The notes under the pieces are model-generated. The model saw only the letters and a program-made list of their open reading frames with translations. It did not search any database and had not been told where the DNA came from. Of a stretch of 37,035 bases of DNA, positions 31,471 through 37,035 are shown piece by piece (the stretch's first letter is position 1; each line of letters begins with the position of its first letter). Origin of the DNA: Actinomadura sp. 7K507 (lineage in GTDB: Bacteria; Actinomycetota; Actinomycetes; Streptosporangiales; Streptosporangiaceae); assembly GCF_004348425.1 (NCBI RefSeq), contig NZ_SMKK01000078.1, positions 1-37,035 on the forward strand, in the 5' to 3' direction. The position numbers and the translations under genes are program-made.

Positions 31471-32451
31471 TCAGTCAGTGAATATCTTGTAGAAGGCTTG
31501 GGCCAGACGGGCGGGTTCATGACGCGGTGAACCGTCGTCGGCGGCGACGTCGGCGAGGACGAGACGCCCGCCGATCGCCTGGACGGCCTTGTCGAGGGCG
31601 GCCGGATCGTCCACCACGCCGCCGTCGGCGACGACCACGTCCACGCTGAGGTCGGGCGCGTGGGCCCGCAGGACCTCCAGGTGGGTCTGCGGGGAGAAGT
31701 CGTCGGTCTCGCCGGGCTGCGGCGCGAGGTTCAGCGCGACGGCGCGGCGGGCGCGGGAGGAGGTCAGGGCGCGGGCCAGGGCGGGCACCTTGAGGTGCGG
31801 CAGGACGCTGGTGAACCAGGAGCCGGGGCCGAACACGATCCAGTCGGCGTCCTCGACGGCGGCGAGGGCCTCGGGGCACGCGGGCGGGTCGGCGGGGACG
31901 AGGGACACCCCGAGGACGCTGCCGGGCGTTCTCGCGCAGGCGACCTGCCCTTTGACGTGGGCGATCTCGTCCGGGCGGGACGGGTCGGCGCCGCGGACCT
32001 CGGCGACGATGTCCATCGGGACGGCGGCCATCGGCAGGACCCGGCCGTGCGCGCCGAGGAGGCGGCCGACCCAGTCGAGGCCGGCGACGGTGGAGCCCGC
32101 CCCGCCGGCGGCGTCCGGCGCGACCTCGCCGAGCAGTTCCCACAGGGCGACGATGAGGAGGTTGCCGACGGCGTGGCCGCGCAGGTCGCCCTCGCTGCCG
32201 AAGCGGTGCTGCACCACGTCCCGCCACGTCTGGCCCCACTCGTCGTCCCCGCACAGGGCGGCCAGCGCCATGCGCAGGTCGCCGGGCGGCAGCACGCCCA
32301 GCTCGCGGCGGAGCCGCCCGCTGGAGCCGCCGTCGTCGGCGACGGTGACGATCGCGGTCAACCGGTCGGTGACGCGGCGCAGCGCCGACAGCGAGGCATA
32401 GAGGCCATGGCCGCCGCCGAGCGCGACGACCTTCGGGCCGTTGGGCTTCAC
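31471..32451 (-). CDS. yvcK: Gluconeogenesis factor YvcK/CofD-like protein
   Basis: The 326-residue protein has the N-terminal ALGGGHGLYASLSALR and VTVADDGGSSGRLRRELGVLPPGDLR motifs of the YvcK/CofD family. YvcK binds UDP-sugars and affects cell shape and carbon use in Bacillus and mycobacteria (CuvA). GTG 32451 is chosen because the family starts just before KVVALGGGHG and a GAGGAG lies upstream. It sits 49 bp after rapZ and 62 bp before whiA. Confidence 0.93.
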   Translation of the reverse strand: MKPNGPKVVALGGGHGLYASLSALRRVTDRLTAIVTVADDGGSSGRLRRELGVLPPGDLRMALAALCGDDEWGQTWRDVVQHRFGSEGDLRGHAVGNLLIVALWELLGEVAPDAAGGAGSTVAGLDWVGRLLGAHGRVLPMAAVPMDIVAEVRGADPSRPDEIAHVKGQVACARTPGSVLGVSLVPADPPACPEALAAVEDADWIVFGPGSWFTSVLPHLKVPALARALTSSRARRAVALNLAPQPGETDDFSPQTHLEVLRAHAPDLSVDVVVADGGVVDDPAALDKAVQAIGGRLVLADVAADDGSPRHEPARLAQAFYKIFTD

Positions 32452-32500
32452 CGTGCCGTTACTCTCCTCGTCCGGGACCCGCGCCGGCCCCGGGCGGGTA

Positions 32501-33379
32501 TCACTCGCGGCCGAGGTCACGGTGGGCGACCTGGACCTCGATGCCCTCGTCCCGCAGCCGGGCGGCGATCTGTTCCGCCATGGCCACACTACGGTGTTTG
32601 CCACCGGTACATCCCACGGCGAGGGTCACGTAGTGCTTGCCCTCGCGCTCGTAGCCGCCGGCGAGAAGGCGCAGGACCTCGGCGTAGGCGTCCAGGAACT
32701 CCTTGGCGCCGGGCTGGCCGAGGACGTAGTCGCGGACGGCGGTGTCGCGGCCCGTCTTCGGCCGCAGCTCCGGCACCCAGTGCGGGTTCGGCAGGAACCG
32801 GCAGTCGACGACGAGGTCGGCGTCGACGGGCAGGCCGTACTTGTAGCCGAACGAGACGACGGTCGCGCGCAGGCTGGACTCGCCGGTGTCGTTGCCGAAG
32901 AAACCGATGATCTTGTTGCGCAGCTCGTGCACGTTGAGCCCGCTGGTGTCGATCACCAGATCGGCCTCGGCGCGGACCTCGCGGACCAGCTCGCGCTCCC
33001 GCGCGATGCCGTCGACGAGGCGCCCGTCGTCCTGCAGCGGGTGGGGGCGCCGGACGCTCTCGAAGCGGCGCACGAGGTCGTCGTCCCCGGCCTCCAGGAA
33101 CACCACCCGCGGGTGGACGCCGCGCGCCTCCAGCTCGGCGATCGAGGAGTGCAGGTCCTCGGTGAAGGCGCGGCTGCGGACGTCGACGACGACGGCGATG
33201 CGGGGCACCGCGTCCTTCACCCGGCCGCCGAGGTCGGCCATCGTCGCCAGCAGGCCGGGCGGCAGGTTGTCGACCACGAACCAGTCGAGGTCCTCCAGGG
33301 ACTTGGCCGCGGTGCTGCGGCCCGCCCCGGACATGCCGGTGACTATCACGATGTCCGGGATCTTCGTCTCGGTGGTCAT
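32501..33379 (-). CDS. rapZ: RNase adapter / nucleotide-binding protein RapZ (YvcJ)
   Basis: The 292-residue protein has a P-loop VTGMSGAGRSTAA near residues 13-25 and VVDNLPPGLL; the C-terminal domain includes CTGGKHRSV and YVTLAVGCTGG. In E. coli RapZ guides RNase E to GlmZ; in Gram-positive relatives (YvcJ) the role is less clear. The ATG overlaps the uvrC stop as ATGA, so the two are translationally coupled. Confidence 0.95.
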   Translation of the reverse strand: MTTETKIPDIVIVTGMSGAGRSTAAKSLEDLDWFVVDNLPPGLLATMADLGGRVKDAVPRIAVVVDVRSRAFTEDLHSSIAELEARGVHPRVVFLEAGDDDLVRRFESVRRPHPLQDDGRLVDGIARERELVREVRAEADLVIDTSGLNVHELRNKIIGFFGNDTGESSLRATVVSFGYKYGLPVDADLVVDCRFLPNPHWVPELRPKTGRDTAVRDYVLGQPGAKEFLDAYAEVLRLLAGGYEREGKHYVTLAVGCTGGKHRSVAMAEQIAARLRDEGIEVQVAHRDLGRE

Positions 33380-35388
33380 GCCCGTCTCCCCCTGTGCTCC
33401 CCGTCTCCGCCCGTGCCCGCGCCGCCGTCCCGGTCCCGGGAGTCCCCGCCGGAGTTCCCGGGCGAGGCGGTGCCGTGCAGCGCCGCGACGATTCCCTCGG
33501 CGCTGCGCATCCCGATCCCCGGGACCTCGGCGACCTGCTCGGGCGTCGCGTCCTTCAGCCGCTTCAGCGAGCCGAAGTGTTTCAGCAGCGCCGCGCGGCG
33601 CGCCGGGCCCAGACCCGGAACGTTATCGAGTTCGCTGACCGTCATGGACTTGGAGCGCCGCTGACGGTGGAAGGTGATGGCGAAGCGGTGCGCCTCGTCG
33701 CGGACCCGCTGCACGAGGAACATGCCCTCGCTGTTGCGCGGCAGGATCACCGGGTCGTCCTCGCCGGGCAGCCACAGCTCCTCCAGCCGCTTGGCGATGC
33801 CGCAGACCGCGATGTCGTCGACGCCCAGCTCTTCGAGTGCCCGCTGCGCGGCGGCGACCTGCGGCGGGCCGCCGTCGACGATCACCAGGTTGGGCGGGTA
33901 GGCGAACCTGCGCGGCCTGCCGGTCTCCGGGTCGACCGGCTGGTGCGCGCCCTCCTCGTCCGGGTCTCCGAGGTGGTCCAGCTCGCCCATCTTCTCGCTC
34001 TCGGCGAGGTAGCGCTTGAACCGGCGGGTGACGACCTCGCGGATCGAGCGGACGTCGTCCTGCCCCTCGACGGCCTTGATCGTGAACCGGCGGTACTCGC
34101 TCTTGCGGGCCAGGCCGTCCTCGAACACGACCATGGACGCGACCACGTTCGTACCCTGCAGGTTGGAGACGTCGTAGCACTCGATGCGCAGCGGCGCGTC
34201 GTCCAGTTCCAGCGACTCCTGGATCTCCTGCAGCGCGCGGCTGCGGGTGGTCAGGTCGGACGCGCGGCGTGTCTTGTGCTGCTTGAGCGCCTCGTGCGCG
34301 TTGCGGGCGACGGTCTCCAGCAGGGACTTCTTGTCGCCGCGCTGCGGGACGCGCACCCGGACGGGCCCGCCGCGCTGCTCGGACAGCAGCTCGGTCATGG
34401 CGTGCTCCTCGGGCGGCAGCGCGGGGACGAGCACCTCGCGCGGCACCGACTCGCTCTCGCTGTAGATCTGGATGAGGAAGTGCTCGACCAGGTCGGAGGT
34501 GGTGACGTCCTCGACCTTGTCGACCACCCAGCCGCGCTGCCCGCGGATGCGCCCGCCGCGCACGTAGAAGACCTGGACGGCCGCCTCCAGCTCGTCCTCG
34601 GCGAAGGCGATCATGTCGCAGTCGGTGGAGTCGGCGAGGACGACCGTCTGCTTCTCCAGGGCGCGTTCCAGGGCGCGGATGTCGTCGCGGAGCCGGGCGG
34701 CGCGCTCGTACTCCTGGGACGCGGCGGCCTCGCGCATGTCGCGTTCGAGGCGCTTGGTGAAGCGGGCGGTGTGGCCCGCCATGAAGTCGCAGAAGTCCTC
34801 GGCGAGGAGGCGGTGCTCGTCCGGGGAGACGCGGCCCACGCACGGCGCCGAGCACTTGCCGATGTAGCCGAGCAGGCAGGGCCGGTCGAGCTGGTGCTGC
34901 CGCTTGAACACGCCGGCGCTGCACGTCCGGACGGGGAACACGCGCAGCAGCTGGTCGACCGTCTCCCGGATCGCCCACGCGTGGGAGTACGGCCCGAAGT
35001 AGCGAACGCCCTTGCGCTTGGCTCCGCGCATCACCATCACCCTCGGGAAGTCCTCGTTCAGGGTGACGGCGAGGTACGGATAGGACTTGTCGTCGCGGTA
35101 GCGGACGTTGAACCGGGGATCGAACTCCTTGATCCAGGAGTATTCGAGCTGGAGCGCCTCGACCTCGGTGCCGACGACGGTCCAGTCGACGCGGGCGGCG
35201 GTCCGCACCATCGTCTGCGTGCGGGGGTGCAGGGCGGCGAAGTCGGCGAAGTAGGAGTTCAGGCGCTGGCGCAGGCTCTTGGCCTTGCCCACGTAGATGA
35301 CCCGGCCGTGCTCGTCGCGGAAGCGGTATACCCCGGGGGATTCCGGGATGGAGCCCGGTGCGGGTCGGTAGGTCGCCGGATCTGCCAC
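33376..35388 (-). CDS. uvrC: Excinuclease ABC subunit C
   Basis: The 670-residue nuclease makes both incisions in nucleotide excision repair. Domains in order: GIY-YIG (about 15-95, with GVYRF and IYVGKAKSLRQRL), a cysteine-rich stretch with CLLGYIGKCSAPC, the UVR domain (about 215-247), the RNase H-like domain (about 375-545, with IECYDVSNLQG) and tandem helix-hairpin-helix motifs (about 580-645). A short Gly/Asp/Arg-rich tail follows. GTG 35388 is chosen because the sequence upstream looks noncoding, and TAGGCT 7 nt before it suggests a leaderless transcript. It starts the uvrC-rapZ-yvcK-whiA block. Confidence 0.96.
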   Translation of the reverse strand: MADPATYRPAPGSIPESPGVYRFRDEHGRVIYVGKAKSLRQRLNSYFADFAALHPRTQTMVRTAARVDWTVVGTEVEALQLEYSWIKEFDPRFNVRYRDDKSYPYLAVTLNEDFPRVMVMRGAKRKGVRYFGPYSHAWAIRETVDQLLRVFPVRTCSAGVFKRQHQLDRPCLLGYIGKCSAPCVGRVSPDEHRLLAEDFCDFMAGHTARFTKRLERDMREAAASQEYERAARLRDDIRALERALEKQTVVLADSTDCDMIAFAEDELEAAVQVFYVRGGRIRGQRGWVVDKVEDVTTSDLVEHFLIQIYSESESVPREVLVPALPPEEHAMTELLSEQRGGPVRVRVPQRGDKKSLLETVARNAHEALKQHKTRRASDLTTRSRALQEIQESLELDDAPLRIECYDVSNLQGTNVVASMVVFEDGLARKSEYRRFTIKAVEGQDDVRSIREVVTRRFKRYLAESEKMGELDHLGDPDEEGAHQPVDPETGRPRRFAYPPNLVIVDGGPPQVAAAQRALEELGVDDIAVCGIAKRLEELWLPGEDDPVILPRNSEGMFLVQRVRDEAHRFAITFHRQRRSKSMTVSELDNVPGLGPARRAALLKHFGSLKRLKDATPEQVAEVPGIGMRSAEGIVAALHGTASPGNSGGDSRDRDGGAGTGGDGEHRGRRA

Positions 35389-35395
35389 GCTCAGA

Positions 35396-35401
35396 AGCCT
35401 A
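35396..35401 (-). promoter_or_regulatory. Putative -10 for a leaderless uvrC transcript
   Basis: TAGGCT on the minus strand is followed by 7 nt and GTG 35388, identical in hexamer and nearly in spacing to that before the kinase gene. The 156-bp uvrC/mscS interval also has a 10-bp palindrome GGAGATCTCC (35452-35461) and an imperfect CCCTTTC/GGAAAGGG inverted repeat, of unknown role. Confidence 0.45.
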
Positions 35402-35544
35402 GTGGGCCGTACCGACACGCCGCGCTCCCGCGCGCCGCGCCCGGGGGTGACGGAGATCTCCCCTTTCACCTGGATGATGCCCAAACGAGTGGAAAGGGAG
35501 GGTCGATCGGAGTTTCCGGAAGATCCTGAGGGGGCGTTGCACAG

Positions 35545-36777
35545 GTGTCCGCGCTGTGGGCATGGGCCGTCCTGGCGGCCGCCGTAGCCACATCCGTGAT
35601 CATCGTGGAGGGCGGCCGGCGGCTCCTGGCCGGCCGGCTGTCGGCGCGATGGCCCGGGGCCGGGCGAGTCGCCGCGCGCTGCGCCGCACCGGCGTTCGCG
35701 TTCGCGGCCGTGGTCGGCACCAGCACCGCGATGCCGTACCACGTGCTGGACGCCGGGGCGGAGGGCGCGGTCCGGCACGCGCTGCGGATCGCGGCGATCG
35801 GCGCCACCACCTGGCTGGTGCTGCGGATCGGCTACACGCTGACCGATCCGCCGCTCGCGCGGCTGATGCGCATCGAGGGCGAGCGCAACCGGCGGGCCAG
35901 GAAGGCCCGCACCCAGATGCTCCTGCTCCGCCGCATCGCGGCCGTCCTGATCGTGGTCCTCGCGGTGGGCGCCGCCCTGTTCACCTTCCCGGGCGTGCGG
36001 GCCGTCGGCGCCGGGGTGCTGGCCTCGGCGGGCGTCGCCGGGCTGGTCGTCGGCATCGCCGCGCGGCCCACGCTCGGCAACCTGCTCGCCGGGCTGCAAC
36101 TGGCGTTCAGCGACGCGCTGCGCCTGGACGACATCGTCGTCACGCAGGGCATGTGGGGCCGGGTCGAGGAGCTGACCCTCTCGTACGTGGTGCTGCGCCT
36201 CTGGGACGACCGCCGGATGATCTTCCCGGTCTCGCACTTCACCGAACAGCCGTTCGAGAACTGGACCCGGCACTCCAACCGGCTCCTCGGCTCGGTCGAG
36301 CTGCATCTCGACTGGTCGGTCCCCATCGAGGAACTGCGCGACGAACTGTACTCGGCGCTCAAGGAGAACCCGCTGTGGGACCGGCGGGAGTGGGTCCTGC
36401 AGGCGGTCGAGGTGCAGCCGAACGGACTGGTCACGCTCCGGGCCCTGATGAGCGCCGCCGACTCGGCGAGCACCTGGGACCTGCGCTGCGACATGCGCGA
36501 GCACCTGATCTCCCACGTCCGCGAGCACTACCCCGGCGCCCTCCCCCGCTTCCGCCTCGCCCCCGGCGACGCCTCACCCGGCGACGCCGCGGACGAGGAC
36601 CTCGCGGACGCCCGGGAGCCCGCCGACGGAGAGATCATCGGCGGACAGTCGGCCGGCGGGCGCGCGGACGGCGGGCGCGCGGACGGCGGGCGCGCGGACG
36701 GCGGGCGCGCGGACGGCAGGCGGGCCGCCCCGTCCGAGGACGGCCCGCCGCGCACCAAGACGCTCAGGCGAGCATGA
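35545..36777 (+). CDS. MscS-family mechanosensitive ion channel with repetitive C-terminal tail
   Basis: The 410-residue protein has about four or five hydrophobic helices (roughly 3-22, 45-65, 80-98, 128-148 and the pore helix about 155-190). The pore-helix region has the MscS pattern AGLVVGIAARPTLGNLLAGLQLAF, described by position near 168-191, followed by the beta-domain with PVSHFTEQPFENWTR. It should open on membrane tension. The tail after about residue 330 is Asp/Gly/Ala-rich and includes four exact GGRAD repeats at 371-390. GTG start with GAGGGGG upstream. Its last 14 bp overlap the convergent Rieske gene. Confidence 0.9.
   Translation: MSALWAWAVLAAAVATSVIIVEGGRRLLAGRLSARWPGAGRVAARCAAPAFAFAAVVGTSTAMPYHVLDAGAEGAVRHALRIAAIGATTWLVLRIGYTLTDPPLARLMRIEGERNRRARKARTQMLLLRRIAAVLIVVLAVGAALFTFPGVRAVGAGVLASAGVAGLVVGIAARPTLGNLLAGLQLAFSDALRLDDIVVTQGMWGRVEELTLSYVVLRLWDDRRMIFPVSHFTEQPFENWTRHSNRLLGSVELHLDWSVPIEELRDELYSALKENPLWDRREWVLQAVEVQPNGLVTLRALMSAADSASTWDLRCDMREHLISHVREHYPGALPRFRLAPGDASPGDAADEDLADAREPADGEIIGGQSAGGRADGGRADGGRADGGRADGRRAAPSEDGPPRTKTLRRA
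36655..36714 (+). repeat. Four perfect 15-bp tandem repeats in the channel tail
   Basis: GGCGGGCGCGCGGAC repeats four times without a mismatch (units start at 36655, 36670, 36685, 36700). The unit length keeps the frame and encodes GGRAD. A partial, diverged fifth unit follows. Identity of the copies suggests recent expansion and likely copy-number variation between strains. Confidence 0.95.
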
Positions 36778-37035
36778 TCCGGTCGCCCTGAACGGTGATC
36801 TGCTTCTCCTCCAGCGGCTCCTCCGCCGGCGGGCTGGCCACCGAACCGTCGGCGATCTTGAACTTGCTGCCGTGGCAGGGGCAGTTGATCATGCCTCCGG
36901 ACACCGAGTCGACGCTGCACCCCTTGTGGGTGCAGGCCGCGGAGTACGCCTTGAACTGCCCCTGCGCCGGCTGGCACACCACGACCTTCGCGTCCTCGAA
37001 GACCTTGCCGCCGCCGACGGGGATCTCACTGGCGG
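36764..37035 (-). CDS. Rieske [2Fe-2S] protein, C-terminal part (cut by the window edge)
   Basis: About 90 residues to the stop are visible; the N-terminus lies beyond base 37035. The cluster-binding boxes are complete: CTHKGC and, 12 residues later, CPCHGSKF, giving the two Cys and two His ligands plus both disulphide cysteines. The tail PAEEPLEEKQITVQGDRIML forms the final strands. Small actinobacterial Rieske proteins of this sort are often secreted or membrane-anchored with unknown partners; the missing N-terminus would show whether a Tat signal or lipobox is present. The stop overlaps the end of the channel gene. Confidence 0.9.
   Translation of the reverse strand, partial: ASEIPVGGGKVFEDAKVVVCQPAQGQFKAYSAACTHKGCSVDSVSGGMINCPCHGSKFKIADGSVASPPAEEPLEEKQITVQGDRIMLA

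Noticed and set aside
28854..31520. Minus-strand open frame of about 888 codons across the trio and whiA
   Set aside because: It is out of frame with whiA, which has all family motifs, and reads as Arg/Pro/Gly-rich noise across the spacer and the plus-strand gene.
35389..36528. Upstream extension of the uvrC frame by about 380 codons
   Set aside because: The extension is antisense to the MscS channel gene and low-complexity; GTG 35388 starts exactly where UvrC homology begins.

Overview
The window is very GC-rich (roughly 70% or more by eye), densely packed and rich in GTG starts. It carries the core-gene order uvrC-rapZ-yvcK-whiA ... gap-pgk-tpiA-secG-rbpA. WhiA together with RbpA places it in a filamentous or otherwise high-GC actinobacterium. 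The mixture of genes is compatible with Streptosporangiales/Thermomonosporaceae, but genus cannot be fixed from the sequence. I saw no rRNA, tRNA, CRISPR array, insertion sequence or phage gene.

Layout. (1) 1-4530, plus strand: the tail of an ATP-binding (HATPase) regulator, then a NarL-type two-component pair, a 77-residue two-helix membrane protein and an MMPL/RND exporter. (2) 4557-19089: a large catabolic island of two divergent operons that share a 262-bp control region (13742-14003). The leftward operon encodes an ABC importer of the Liv type (lipoprotein SBP, LivH, LivM, LivG, LivF), an MmgE/PrpD protein, a hydantoin-racemase-like enzyme, a hydantoinase-family amidohydrolase and an IclR regulator. 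The rightward operon encodes a class III CoA-transferase, a CitE-type C-C lyase, a cyclase-family metal hydrolase, a second MmgE/PrpD protein and, after a strong inverted repeat, an Asp/Glu racemase. Nearly all junctions overlap by 1-14 bp, so each arm behaves as one unit. Two related 17-bp IclR-like palindromes lie in the shared control region.

(3) 19129-21292: a GNAT acetyltransferase, a CMD-like protein and a SAM methyltransferase. (4) 21289-26737, minus strand: glyA preceded by a ZTP (pfl) riboswitch, rbpA with a terminator, secG, tpiA, pgk and gap. A perfect 19-bp hairpin sits between gap and pgk. (5) 26964-30176, plus strand: three overlapping paralogous membrane proteins of no recognised family. 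They are inserted between gap and whiA, which are usually close neighbours in actinobacteria. (6) 30428-35388, minus strand: whiA, yvcK, rapZ, uvrC. (7) 35545 to the end: an MscS-family channel with a perfect 15-bp tandem repeat in its tail, convergent with a partial Rieske protein.

How it works together. The best candidate for an undescribed system is the island at 4557-19089. It suggests import of a small polar compound, ring opening of a hydantoin- or imide-like molecule after racemisation, stereochemical or dehydratase adjustment by MmgE/PrpD proteins, CoA activation and retro-aldol (Claisen-type) cleavage. An IclR protein made by the last leftward gene probably controls both arms. Function is inferred from families and context; the substrate is unknown. 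The paralogous membrane trio is the second candidate.
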